64,000 nucleotides of DNA from Solen grandis (Eukaryota > Mollusca > Bivalvia > Adapedonta > Solenidae). Below, piece after piece: positions 23,647 to 34,471 of the stretch. The stretch's first letter is position 1, and each line of letters begins with the position of its first letter. Location of the stretch: NCBI GenBank assembly GCA_021229015.1, contig CM037785.1:1920964-1984963 (forward strand), in the 5' to 3' direction. The position numbers and the translations under genes are program-made. The notes under the pieces are model-generated. The model saw only the letters and a list, made by a program, of their open reading frames with translations, was not told where the DNA came from and ran no database searches.

Positions 23647-23878
23647 TTTAAATAATTACAGCCCTTTGAATGGGGAAATTTCTTTTAAATTGCAGTTTTT
23701 CGGACTTTTTTTAAAACCTTACAGATATTAAATAGTATTTGGTATGTAAGTCTTTAACCACCGTACGTTACAGATCAGGTTGATTTTGTTTTTGATTCTC
23801 TTCTTTGCAATGAAATAATGGGCTTTGGACTAACAAAATTCTGTTATACATACTGAATTGTACCCAAATCTTTTTTTC

Positions 23879-24090
23879 ATGCCCGCCAACTTTGTTGAAG
23901 GGCATATAGTTTTTCAGTCCGTCCGTCCGTCCGAATTTCGTGTCCGCTCTATAACTTTGTCATTTCATTCCATTATGGATTTTGATAATACTTGGCAGAA
24001 ATGTTCACCACCATTATGTGATGTGAGTGTGTATTGGGGGGTGGGGGGGGGGTCCATTTGCCAGTAGAGGAGTATGGCCTAAGCATTACT
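23879..24090 (+). mobile_element. Fragment of an ATGCCC-type element
   Basis: CATGCCCGCCAACTTTGTTG with GGGCATATAG, then CCGTCCGTCCG and a single monomer, as at 31668. A right end was not found; a GGGGGGTGGGGGGGG run lies near 24037. Confidence 0.4.
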
Positions 24091-24297
24091 TTCAGAATGC
24101 TTTTTTCTTCTTCTTTTCTTATTGGTATTCATAAGACGAGAATTTTTTATGATATATAATATGGCCTGGGGATTTAGGATTATTTACTGCATATCTAGTA
24201 TGTAATTTGGTCTTTCCCAGAAATTTGTCATTTGACAGATTGATTGAAAGTGGAATGTCTGTGTCCTATTGATACATTTATATTTATTTTTTTATAG

Positions 24298-24402
24298 GTC
24301 AAAATATCCCTGATGTCCAAGAGATCCAAGATGATGCTGATCCCACTGGATCCACTCAGTATGATGACATAGCACCTGAAACTGGAACTTGTAAAAGGAC
24401 TG
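24298..24402 (+). CDS. Tyrosine-recombinase-like gene, acidic linker exon
   Basis: This exon of 105 nt (35 codons) lies between acceptor TTTTTTATAG and donor G/GTATGTAG. It enters and leaves in phase 1, so it joins the exons at 5794 and 25190 without a frame break. It encodes GQNIPDVQEIQDDADPTG then STQYDDIAPETGTCKRT, a low-complexity acidic linker (eight Asp, three Glu) between the recombinase fold and the C-terminal DNA-binding-like tail. Similar acidic linkers occur at this point in the family. The intron before it is about 18.3 kb and full of transposon relics; the one after it is 787 bp. The support is phase continuity, both splice sites and the absence of stops. Confidence 0.75.
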
Positions 24403-25189
24403 GTATGTAGTTATGCCATTGTAGTGATTGGTCAGATCTATCTCTGGCGGCCGTGGTGTGTCATTGTGTGTGAGATATAGCCATATATATGCAGAAGGGG
24501 TGACTACAGTTTTTGTTTTTTTCCCCATAACTCAGCTGTTTAAAGTCCAATCAGCTTAAACTAAATATTTGTCTTTTAATGTACTATATTTCATATGTCT
24601 CAAAAGAATATATATTGTTTTTGAGATAAGGCTGTAGAAAAAAATTATATCTGAAATATGACCTTGACCTTTGCACTTAACTAGAAATGGAAGTAATTTG
24701 TCTTGAAGAGATGCTATTTTGTATTTTTAGTGAAAATTTTTGGCATATTGTTGCCAAACTAAGGGCTACAGGGCTGAAAATTCTATTTGACGTCATTCCA
24801 TGCTTGGCTTCATAGATTGTATAGAAAGATAGAATAATAGATATTTTGTTCAAATTTCATTTTTCAAGCTTTTCTGGCAGTGATGTTATAGTGAAATAAA
24901 ATTTGACATCCTTGTTTTGAATCTTAGTTTGGCCTAGATCCTTGTCCTTGTCAGAAGTTTTATAAAAAAAAACAATTAGACACAATATACCCATTCTGTT
25001 AAAATTTCATGAAAATCTATCAAAAATGAAAAATAACAGCTGTTGGCTGCGTAAACTCTGTTTCTTGTGTCGTCATGTGACATCATAGAAACATTAACCT
25101 TGGTCAATAATCTTGTTTCATGTTTCGTGTTTTAGCATCATTTTTGGGCATTCAGCTCTGACTAATAGACATTTCTCTTTTCATTTCAG

Positions 25190-25398
25190 TAACCAAAAGA
25201 AAAAGGTGGACAGTGGCAGAAGAGAGGGACTTGATGTTGGCCTTTAACAAAGAAATAAAGGAGAAGATAAATGTCAAATCTGACAAAATAAGACAGGCCC
25301 AAAAAGAATTCAGTACGCTAAGAGACCGGGCAGAGTCTGTTATTAAAACAAAGGTCAACAACATAATTCTTGGAAAATGCCGACCAAGACTGACTTAA
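25190..25398 (+). CDS. Tyrosine-recombinase-like gene, last exon: Myb/SANT-like C-terminal domain
   Basis: This terminal exon follows acceptor TTTTCATTTCAG in phase 1 and ends at TAA. It encodes VTKRKRWTVAEERDLMLAF, then a helical, highly charged segment to the C-terminus KCRPRLT. A basic KRKR run followed by W-T-x-x-E-E-x-x-x-L-x-x-A-F is the start of a Myb/SANT-like helix; the later segment VIKTKVNNIILGK has the form of the third helix of this domain in related proteins (family memory). The combination with the upstream MGH/Tyr exon suggests a DNA-binding protein with a recombinase-derived fold. The gene is read in full from 1 to 25398 only as its 3' part; upstream exons are outside. No disabling change is visible in the four exons. 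Confidence 0.78.
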
Positions 25399-25592
25399 CT
25401 GATTCAATGAAAGTTTGATGACCCCCTGCCTGCCAACCTGCCCAACAACTTATAACATCATAGCCCTCTTGTTGTTGATAAAACTTTGAATGCATGAGTC
25501 AAAAAACTGTTTTTAGGAAAATAGAATTCTTGCAAATAGATAGTGATTTACATTATGCTTTAGTCAGAGCCTAAAAACACAGTATAAACCCT

Positions 25593-25598
25593 AATAAA
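25593..25598 (+). promoter_or_regulatory. Candidate poly(A) signal of the recombinase-like gene
   Basis: AATAAA lies 195 bp after the stop codon at 25398, in an AT-rich stretch. It is the first perfect hexamer noticed downstream; a second AATAAA lies near 26400 inside a repeat. The assignment is by position only. Confidence 0.4.
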
Positions 25599-25687
25599 AT
25601 ATTCATAAAGCTGTTTGATGAATCTCATTTTAACTGGTAAAATCGTATTATCTGATTGTAAAGATTGAAAAAAATTAATATACTTTT

Positions 25688-26678
25688 TATGCCCCCCTTC
25701 GAAGAAGAGGGGGTATATTGCTTTGCTCATGTCGGTCGGTCGGTCTGTCGGTAGACCAGACCTTGTCCGAGTGATAACTTAAGTTCTATTTGACCTTTAA
25801 GTCTCAAACTTCATGTGGTTGTTGCTCATGATTAGTAGATGACCCCTATTGATTTTGGTGTCATACCTCAAGGTCAAGGTCACATGTTGTGTATGTATAA
25901 TACCAGACCTTGTCCGAGTGATAACTTTAGTTCTATTTGACCTTTAAGTCTCAAACTTCTTGTGGTTGTTGCTCACGATTAGTAGATGACCCCTATCGAT
26001 TTTGGTGTCATTACCTCAAAGGTCAAGGTCACAAGGTCACATGTTGTGTATGTATAATACCAAACCTTGTCCGAGTGATTACTTGAGTTCTATTTGACCT
26101 TTAAGTCTCAAACTTCAGGTGGTTGTTGCTTATGATTAGTAGATGACCCCTATCAATTTTGGTGTCAATACCTCAAAGGTCAAGGTCACAAGGTTGCATT
26201 TGTATATATGTTTGATGACTTGGCCACTATATGGAAATTATGCAAAAGACTTTTTATTACTTAGATCAAGATAACATAATTTATGTTGTAATGTTGTTTT
26301 GTTTTAAAGTTTGAGATATTTGAAGGATGATGTATCATTTTCTTTCATTATTGTGGATGTTTGTGCTTATGGCTAGCAAGGCTGATTTGTTAATTTTTAT
26401 AATAAACATAGAGCACTAAGTCTTAATGTTTTGTTTATAACTGACAATGTTCTTTCACTTAAACCTTTGTGGACTTGTGCAAATATTTCTCCAGCCCATT
26501 TATTTCAGTAAATGTTTAGTTACACATTTTAGCACATTATATTTTCACTCAAATTTTTGAAGTTTGAGAATTTTTTGTGACAAGCCAACATTATGAAGGC
26601 AAACTCCTTGCATGTAATATAGCTATATACATATTATGGCATATGAGGGGGGCATATGTGTTTCACAAACATTTCTTG
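25688..26678 (+). mobile_element. ATGCCCCCC/GGGGGGCAT element with three internal monomers
   Basis: ATGCCCCCC (25689) and GGGGGGCAT (26647-26655) are inverted; hairpin TGTTT-CAC-AAACA (26659-26671) precedes CTTG (26675-26678) and TT. Three monomers begin CCTTGTCCGAGTGAT at 25761, 25908 and 26065 (steps 147 and 157) and carry AAGGTCAAGGTCACA. A GTCGGTCGGTCGGTCTGTCGG microsatellite-like run is near 25730. Confidence 0.75.
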
Positions 26679-27006
26679 TTAATTTTAAAGTCTACGAGTT
26701 GAAGGACATGGTCAAACTTTTATATTGTTTATTTTGCAGTAACCATTGCTTTTTCTCCATATTTACCAAATTTTGTCTGCTTTTATTAAAATATTATTAA
26801 CCAGATTTTATAAAAGTGAAATAAAAATGGTTGTTAAACTGGCCAAGGTACATGACATGGCAGACATTAACCTGTTTATAATGGATTTTCTTCTTATTAC
26901 ATGATTATTGCCAGAAGGTGCCCAATTTATGTCTTTTTATAACATGCAAAAGCATACTGTTCTTTGAATAATGATATACATTTACAGATTTTGAATGTTT
27001 GACTTT

Positions 27007-27470
27007 TTATGCCCCCTAGATCTGTGATCAGAGGGCAGATTGTTTTTTTGCCCAGCCTGTTTGTTGGTTTGTTTGCATCCAACTTAAACAATGCCAATCA
27101 CTTTTGACCCATTTAATCTAGACACTTGATATTTGGCATGCATATATATCTCTTGAATTCACACATTTTTACATTTGGCAGCTCATGGTCATTTGTCAAG
27201 GTCAGAGGTCACATAAATCAACTCATTTTATATGGCCAATAACTTGAATGATTTGATCTAGGCATTATATATTTGGCATGCATATGCATCTTATGAATAC
27301 ACACATATGGAATTATGACATGTAAAGGTCATGTGTTTAGGTCAAATATTAGGTCATATATTTTCATATGATGTTCTAGACATTGAGAGTTTAATTCAGT
27401 CATAACATTCTCCTTTCTATCTAACATTTTACAAAGACACATTTCCTTTGAGGGGGGTGGGGGCATAGTT
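27007..27470 (+). mobile_element. ATGCCCCC/GGGGGCAT element
   Basis: ATGCCCCCTAGATC at 27009 is matched inversely by GGTGGGGGCAT near 27456-27468. Two monomers with TATATTTGGCATGCATAT (near 27128 and 27268, about 140 bp apart) lie inside. The terminal hairpin is degraded. Confidence 0.55.
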
Positions 27471-27829
27471 TTTCCTAAACACATTTTGATTTTTTCTTTC
27501 TTTTATGTATTTTTTTTGTTTGGCTAGCATGTTTGGGAATATTTGTTGTTTTTTAATTTGTTTGCATATGTTAAAAATGTCTGCTTTTGAATCATGTTAT
27601 TTTGTATTCTGTAGTATGAAGATTCAACGTAAAGGAATCTCTTTACTCTGTCACACTTTTTTCATCATGTTTAGCTGGTGAAATAATAAGTGTTCCAAAT
27701 AACACTATTATAATAACCAAAATAAATTATTTTGGTGATTTAGCCATATGGATTTTTGACCATTTTGTTGAAGTTAGAAAATAAATAATTTTATAATAAA
27801 TTTCCCCAAATTTCATGCAGGAACTCTTT

Positions 27830-28215
27830 GATATGTCAAATGTTTTTTTCATTGGACAGAATTTAATGAAACTTGGCAGGGATGATCCTTGGATTGATGT
27901 CAACCATGATTGCTAAAATTATTCTGATTCATGAAAAACATGGTCACCAGGGGCAAGGTTTTTTTTCCTAATATGTATATGTGGAAGCATTTAACAACAT
28001 CTCTGAAATTCTTGTACAAGACTTAATGAAACTTGGCAGGGATGAAAAATTTTGCTAAGATAACCTGATCTATGAAGAACTCTGATTGCCATAAACTGTA
28101 TCATAAATCTTTAAAGAATATCATATTCTTAAAGGATTCACCCTCCTAAATAACTTTGATTGTATCCTGTGCAATGATACTCATGGGGAGCAATCAAGGG
28201 CCATCATGGCGCTTT
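27830..28215 (+). mobile_element. Decayed AGCTCACC-family fragment
   Basis: It contains ATGAAACTTGGCAGGGATGATCC monomers and ends at a decayed GAGCAATCAAGGGCC/ATCATGGC hairpin without the CTCTTG end. A separate 3' stub of the same family (GCTCAGGTAGC, GGGCCATCATGAGCC, CTCTTG) is at 28451-28489. Confidence 0.5.
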
Positions 28216-28884
28216 TAACCTTGCCCATTGTTTCAAGATGCTTCTTTAAGCAATTAATTTCAATAATGTTAGGGTAGAATGTAGTCTGACTGTTTTTTTG
28301 TTTTTTTTGTTGTTTTATTTTATATATAGTTTCAAGCATAAATAATATAGATTCTAACTGGCTGAAGTGTAGCTCATTATAGTCAGATGTTACAAAGTTA
28401 TGACAATATTGTATGGCAATTTTAAGATTGCTTATACTTACAGAGCAATGAAGCTCAGGTAGCTTTAAAGGGCCATCATGAGCCTCTTGTTGTTGTTGTT
28501 TTTTTTTTGTTTTTTTTGTTTTTTTTGGGGGATTTTCAAAGACAGTTCATAACAGTGAATGAATGACAGTGGTCTCAAAATTGATGCTTAAACATGCTTC
28601 AGTTTAAGGGTTGGCAGGTTTGACTAGATTGGGTTTGGTTGTCAGAAACTAATTTCTTTTTAAGGTCTTATCTTGAGTGATTGATTTTGTTATTTGTGAT
28701 TTGTACTAACTTTTTCAACTAGCTGTGAAGTGAACTTGATATGTGCAAGTATTCAATTCACACTTAACATGTAACTCATGGTGTATTGTTTGTGTAAGCT
28801 GATCAGTAAATCAAGTATTATCATCATCATGTTATTTTTTGCTTAATAGTTAACTTTGTTACTTATTTACCTCAACTAAGCATG

Positions 28885-29735
28885 TTGCTCAATGTGAGCT
28901 ATTGTGATCTCCTTTTTGTCCGTGCGTGCATGTGTGTATCTGTCCATCTGGCATCAACAATTTTCTTAAAACAGCATCTCCTCCTTAACCACTGGGCCAA
29001 TTTTAAGGAGAATTTACATGAATAGTCCTTGGGTGGTGTTCTTTCAAAATTATATAAATTATTTGGATCTGTCAGAAACATTGGCTGCCTGGGGGCGGGG
29101 CATATTTGCCTTTTTTGTTTATAGTGCAAAATTTTAAAATCTTCTCCTCGCAAACTACTGGCCAGATTTGTAAATAATTTGTTGCAAATGTTTCTTGGGT
29201 AGCATTTAACCAAGGGTGCATAAATAATTCCAATCTGTTAAAAAGCTTGGCAGCTATGGGTCAGGGCTAAATTTCCTTAAAAGTATAAAGTGCACATTTT
29301 GAAAATCTTTTCAAAAACTGCAAGCAAGATTTTAAAATTATTTGATGCAGATGTTTATTGAGTACACTACCAAGATTGTATAAATTATTTTTGCCACCAG
29401 GGAATGGCCCTTATTTGCCTTGTATATATTACACAGATTTTAGAGAGGGATACAGAGGGGCATATTGTTTCTGTCAATTCTTCTCTAGTTAGAATATAAA
29501 GTAACCATATTTGATAGGTAGATACAACAGGTGAAGAGAAAAGTTAGGATTGATTTGCTCTGTGTTAAAAACAATATTTTGAAAACCTGGTTTTACATCT
29601 TTTGACACGTTCCTTTTTCATTTTTTAAATATTGCCAGATTATACACCATTAAGCAACGAGCAAATTTTATGTATATTATGATTCCAAAGCAAATTTACT
29701 CAGGTGAGTGATTAAGGACCATCGTGGCTGTCTTG
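28885..29735 (+). mobile_element. AGCTCACC-family element, diverged
   Basis: The 5' side TTGCTCAATGTGAGC is followed by CATCTCCTCCTTAACC-type monomers. The 3' side shows CTCAGGTGAGTG, an imperfect GGACC-ATCGT-GGCTG hairpin and TCTTG/TT (CTTG 29732-29735). ORFs on the minus strand at 28899-29213 are repeat-derived. Confidence 0.55.
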
Positions 29736-29989
29736 TTTCACTTTGTTTTGTCTTTTATTTAAATTTGTTTTAAAACTGTAACACTCAAAGCAATTGCTTT
29801 GAATCTTGGGAATCATGTTTTCAAAACTAGAAGTTAACACTTGGCTGCAAAAGAAAAACAGAAAAACACATTTTATCTTGCTATCTTTGAGAAGGACACT
29901 TGTGTATTTGTTATGACATATAAATGCATATAATTATATGCATCTATGTTCCTATTACTTGTATCGTATCCCTGTGTTTCTACATTCTT

Positions 29990-30089
29990 TTGAACTACCT
30001 CTTACCAAGTACTCCTCACCGATAAGAGCCTGGTAGTGGGGAATGCAGCGTGTGGGGGGTATTCTTTAGCCTTTGGCTTACAGTTCTAG
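29990..30089 (+). mobile_element. 3' end of another hairpin element (CTAG type)
   Basis: GGGGGGTATTCTTT precedes hairpin AGCC-TTT-GGCT (30068-30078) and CTAG (30086-30089), then TTTT. Only the 3' end is recognised; its 5' end was not found. Confidence 0.45.
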
Positions 30090-31009
30090 TTTTACAAACT
30101 AGGGCTATTTTTTAACAAAGAAAACTTAGCTATTTTTGTTTTTACTGGTGGGGACACCTACATAAATAATTTTCTTGCTTAAGTTAACCATACATTCAAC
30201 TGATAAGGAATATGTCAAATAAGTTTTGATATATATTTTATTTTATTTATCATGAAGGTAAAGCTAACCTTAGTTAATAATGCGTAAATATATAGTTAAT
30301 TGTTGCCCTTTGCAAATTTTCAAACCTGAATTTTGTCCAGAGCATATCTTAAATACTATTTGAGATATCATAATGAAACTTTATCGGTACATATATCTCA
30401 ACAAGGAAAAGTGTCATTGATTCAACCCATCACTCCTCATTTGGAATTCTGGTTAAAAAGCACTTTTTACATGGAAGGATTGTGGAAGAAGATGTATTAC
30501 ATGATGACACTGTCTTTCCCGTATACAAATATATCCACAAAAGTTGCCTTTTTAGTCCTGGATTCAATGTCAGAGGACATACTGATCTTGAGGAATCCAT
30601 TGTACCATAGATGGAGGGATTTCCTGATAATTTGTCTCAAATATCAAGCAGGGTAGTGGGGTTTTTGATCACATCAGTGATAGCTCTAGTTTGGTTGCTA
30701 TGGTAGCAGAAACAGTCAAAATTGCAACAGGGGGTAGGGAATTTGTGTTGGTGCAACTTCAGGGACTTGTTTTTGATAGTTATTGCCCTGCTTTGATTTA
30801 AATTGGAATACACATAGAGGCTTAAATTCAGTGCCAAGGAGCTTTTCTTGGGTATTTAAACATATTATTGGCATTTCTGTTCTAAACAGGACTTTTAAAG
30901 TAACTTCAGAAAGATCACATGAATAATCAATGGTGTTTAATATACATCACCCAGTATGTACTATCACTTGGAACAGTTCCTTAAAATTGTTTTAGAATAT
31001 TGTATTAGC

Positions 31010-31578
31010 AAAACTCAGGGTGAGCTAATGTGACCACCCTGTGTACAGCGTCCGTCGTAAATAAATGTTTCAAAATAACTTTACACGGATGTTCATTTTG
31101 TTGATGTCTACTGATATTGATGAAATTATTTCGATCTTGGTCGCAAGAGGCGGGTTTAATTTGCCTTTTATGGTTATATAGAAACTTTTACACGCATCTC
31201 CTCAAAACTATTGGACATAAGTTAATGAAACTTCGCATTGATATTCCGTGGGAAAGACACTATGAGGTTTCACAAAAGTTGCACAAATTATTTCGATCTC
31301 TGAAAAAACATGGCCGCCAGGGCTTTTTTCCTTTTATCTTTATAACATAACATTTAAACGACATTCTGAAACCACAGGACAGAATTTAATGAGAATTGGT
31401 ATAGATGTTCCTTGGGTTAGACACTATAAATTTGCTAAAATTAATTTGATCCATGAAAAACTGGTTGTCATAAACTTTTATCTATTTAAGAGAATCATGC
31501 AGTGTAAAAGGATTTAATGTACTGAATACTTTGCAATTTTACTCCTGTGAGCTATCTAGGGTCATCATGGCTCTCTTG
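31010..31578 (+). mobile_element. AGCTCACC-family element, diverged
   Basis: CTCAGGGTGAGCTAATG at the left, CTCCTGTGAGC, GGGTC-ATCAT-GGCTC hairpin and CTCTTG/TT at the right (CTTG 31575-31578). Interior monomers carry TAATGAAACTTCGC and GATCTCTGAAAAAACATGG. ORF 31117-31350 lies wholly in these monomers. Confidence 0.55.
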
Positions 31579-31665
31579 TTCATTCAAGTCCCGTAGAATT
31601 TATTCAGTTTCGATTCGGAAAAAAAATAAACCCCATAATCTTGGGTCAAAATACCATATCACATT

Positions 31666-32140
31666 TTTATGCCCCCGCCCCGACATTGGACATACATTGT
31701 ATAGTAATCGCTTGTCCGGATTTCGTTTCCGCAATATAACTTCCATGATTTATTTTCAAAGTGTTCAACACAAATATTTACCATCATGAGACAATGTGTT
31801 ATACAAAAGATTTAATTCTGTATCTCCAATGTCAAGGTCACATCTAGAGTTCAAAAATGGGGTTTATATGTCGTTTCCGCTTCCTAAGTTATTTCCATGA
31901 TGAATTTTAAAACGAAAGTTCACCATCATAAGACGATGTGTCATGCAAAAGATATAGGTCAAAAGCTCCAGTGTCAAGGTCTAATTTAGAGTTATAAGGT
32001 TTATAATGGGGTTTATATTTCGTTTCCATTTTATAACTTTGTTTTCCTATTTTATTGAAAAGTCTTCTGTAACCTCAGGGAAATATTTTGCAAAACCAAA
32101 AACATGAATATTGGGGGCATTCGTCATATCCTGTGACATC
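31666..32140 (+). mobile_element. ATGCCCCCGCCC / GGGGGCAT element
   Basis: ATGCCCCCGCCCCG at 31669 and GGGGGCAT at 32114-32121 are inverse. Monomers with TTCGTTTCCGC and CACCATCATGAGACAATG recur near 31720, 31870 and 32018 (about 150 bp). A weak GTCA/TGAC stem and CCTG/TTTT follow. Confidence 0.55.
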
Positions 32141-32359
32141 CTGTTTTAATTGTTCAGCATTAAGCCTTATAATAAAATTTTATTTAAATCAATCTCTTTA
32201 TGTGTTTTGTGTGCCTCTGATTTGGACTCCAGACCAGAAACTTTGTGGAAAAAAACGTCCTGCATAATAAACAATGCTGATATACCATTTCGATGTGACA
32301 AATAAGTCATTTTTCAGACTTGTTTCTCCGTTATCGTCACTGAATATCTCTAGCTACAG

Positions 32360-32580
32360 CATCACTACACCTCGGCTACAAAACATGGGTTCGAATCGCG
32401 GCCGGGCCATACAGATTTTCATGTGAGGAACTTTTCCAGCTGGCTTGCGGAAGGTCGGTGGTTTACCCAGGTGCCTCAGTGCATTCGGGGTTGTCTCAAC
32501 CTGTAAGTAGCTGGACGTCGCTATATGACTGAAATACTGTTATTTGTTGCAGCGACGGTTAACCCAACACACACACACAA
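32360..32580 (+). mobile_element. tRNA-derived SINE, family A, 5'-truncated
   Basis: B-box-like GGGTTCGAATCGC at 32388, then GGCTTGCGGAAGGTCGGTGG, AGCTGGACGTCGCTATATG, ACTGAAATACTGT and GCAGCGACGG, matching the complete copies at 41647 and 56460. Tail is ACACACACAC. The A-box part of the tRNA head is missing or decayed. Confidence 0.7.
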
Positions 32581-32774
32581 TACACGTTACAGTGCCAATT
32601 GATGACATCCATTTTTTTGGTGGTGGTTGTTGTGTGTGTGTGTTTATTTAGCTACACAAATTCATACACCTTTTTGCTTGTTTAATAGCGAAATGTCTGT
32701 TTTTTATTATTTATAACATGTTACACATGAAATTAGTTATTCATTGAGTAGAGACTTCATAGTTCCGGTGAAGT

Positions 32775-33082
32775 TGTTTGTTTGTTGGTTTTAATGTCCC
32801 ACCGACAGGATTTCAGTCGTTTGGAGACGATGTTTACTTGAGATAGATAAAGTGCTGCGAAACTGCAGTATCACGCCTTTGACATGTGGTAGGATACCAC
32901 ACTCAGTAGCATTATCCTGACAACGGGCCAACAGTCGATTAGCTTCCCTTATATGGTGAGCGTCAAGTAAGGGAATTATAACGCTTCTATTTTAACGACT
33001 TTGGTATGTCGCGGCCGGAATCGAACCCACGACCAACCGCACACGAGTCGGGAGCGCTTACCACAAGGCCACCGGGGTCGGT
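32775..33082 (-). mobile_element. tRNA-derived SINE, family B
   Basis: Read on the minus strand it starts GACCCCGGTGGCCTTGTGG (A-box region), has GTGGGTTCGATTCC (B box) and ends in ATGACTGAAATCCTGTCGG, GTGGGAC and a (CAAA)n-like tail. Other copies are at 40494, 49951 and 55308. It is about 308 bp long. Confidence 0.8.
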
Positions 33083-33226
33083 CTATATGTTATTTTAACG
33101 AGTGGGGTGACAACGCCCCGTTAATGTTTACTTTGCACAAATATATCTCGCTCTTATAGTACTAAAATATTTCATTATGATGACAAGTTGAAAGCACAAT
33201 TCTGACCGGGCATTATATATCTAAAT

Positions 33227-33472
33227 TGTTGTTGTTGTGTTTGGTTTACCGTCGCTGCGACAGTATTTCAGTCGTATATCGACGTCCAGCTAATTACAGG
33301 TGGAGGAGGACACCGAATGAAGAGATGCTGCCGGGTAGAACCACGGAGCTTCCGCAAGCCAGCTGGAAAGCTTCCTCACTTGAAAATCTTTGTGACCCTG
33401 CCGGGATTCGAACTCACGTTGTGAGGGGCTGAGTTAGTGATTAAGCCAGCGACTTTTCCCTGACAGAGGCCA
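33227..33472 (-). mobile_element. tRNA-derived SINE, family A, diverged
   Basis: On the minus strand: GTGGCCTCTGTCAGG head, GAGTTCGAATCCC B box, GGCTTGCGGAAGCTCCGTGG, AATTAGCTGGACGTCG, ACTGAAATACTGTCGCAGCG and an ACAACAACAAC tail. A plus-strand ORF (33226-33432) is inside it and is not a gene. Confidence 0.75.
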
Positions 33473-33904
33473 CTGTCAAAGATTAATCGTGTGGTAAAGT
33501 ATGAATGTGTTAGGTCAACCGTGAACGATGAGATGTGCAGACCTTAGACAGTCTGATAATACTTAATTTTATAATAAGTAAGTAAGTAAATTTTTTTTAT
33601 TATAGTGACATGTGTTACAAGTAATGTGATACAATACATACAAAGATTACAAATATATACAAATTAACACCCGGTCCCATGGGCCTATAAGTCACCTTGA
33701 AAAAAAGAATTAATTATAAACGTGTATAAGTATTAATATACAAACATAATATACACAAAGATTATGGCTAAATGTCAGTTTGACAGACTTAAAATGTTGC
33801 AAGATAGTGGTACATGCAAATATGCAAAATCAAATCACAGATATAAATGATTTCGTCGTATGATAAGTGCCTTCACAATAAATCTGGCTGTTTTACGAAT
33901 ATTG

Positions 33905-34471
33905 TCATTGAATAAAACATAGTTTTTGTTTGATAGTACAATTTAAAAAGCTCAGATGAGAGAATAAATCGCCAAATAATTCAGATCGTAAATCATTATA
34001 CAATGTACAATAAAGTAAGAAATGTATTTCACTTTCAATTTCGTTACTATTGCATTGTGTGCATATTCTGTCATGTAATGGTTCATTTACGAACCTACCA
34101 GTTTCAATTCGCAAGGGAAGTATACCACATCGAAGCTGAGCGAGCGCTGAGCGCTCGTGTTTAGACAAGTTTAAAAGGACATATTGTTCAGTTTTGAAAT
34201 CCTGTTTAAATAGTCTGTACGTTCTTAGTTTGGGATATGATTGCAATGCTGACCGCCAATTCTCCTTATAATGATCATTGACCCTGTCTGATGCCAACTT
34301 TATATCAACAACTGACCTATTTATGAAATGTTCCCCCAGGCCTAGTGTGTCCATGACGGTTTTTATTTCACTGCTCCAGTTATTGTGCCACAGTCTATAG
34401 TCTGTTTCAAACACCTTTTTTGTTAACCGATCATCGTGCATTAATTGTAGTCTGTTCCAAAAACGTAACAT
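33905..34471 (-). pseudogene. LINE C-terminal domain with CCHC-like finger
   Basis: This is an open stretch of 188 codons, in frame with the preceding segment, so its Met is internal. It reads MLRFWNRLQLM and later LSKHERSALAQLRCGILPL followed by a finger of form C-X2-C-X9-H-X4-C (CTQCNSNEIESEIHFLLYC). This tail (RT thumb, basic helix, then a zinc-finger-like box) is characteristic of the carboxy end of several non-LTR retrotransposon proteins. No endonuclease is present. It is part of the same disabled copy described for 34472-35098. Confidence 0.8.

Larger units (their letters stand above)
18979..23860 (+). mobile_element. Host element split by three successive AGCTCACC insertions
   Basis: The left end AAGTCCGCCAAAGGGGACTT resembles that at 480. 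The pieces left between insertions (19049-19154, 20340-20396, 22741-22800, 23647-23860) all show one monomer type: AATTACAGC..TTTGAA, GCAGATAT, TATGTGAGT-like, ATGAGTTACA. Each piece continues its monomer where the previous one broke. The right end is not resolved. Confidence 0.45.
5990..24297 (+). other. 18.3-kb intron of the recombinase-like gene
   Basis: It runs from GTAACT at 5990 to the acceptor ATAG at 24297. It carries most of the elements listed between 6.4 and 24.1 kb, nearly all in the same orientation as the gene. No additional phase-1-compatible exon was found; 10844-10887 was considered and rejected. Confidence 0.5.

Noticed and set aside
28899..29213. 104-codon minus-strand ORF
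   Set aside because: It lies wholly in AGCTCACC-family monomers; similar frames appear at 20377-20613 in another copy.
30333..30656. 107-codon ORF MSRAYLKYYLRYHNET
   Set aside because: The first part is a monomer of the 6.5-kb repeat family; the rest shows no domain or splice context.
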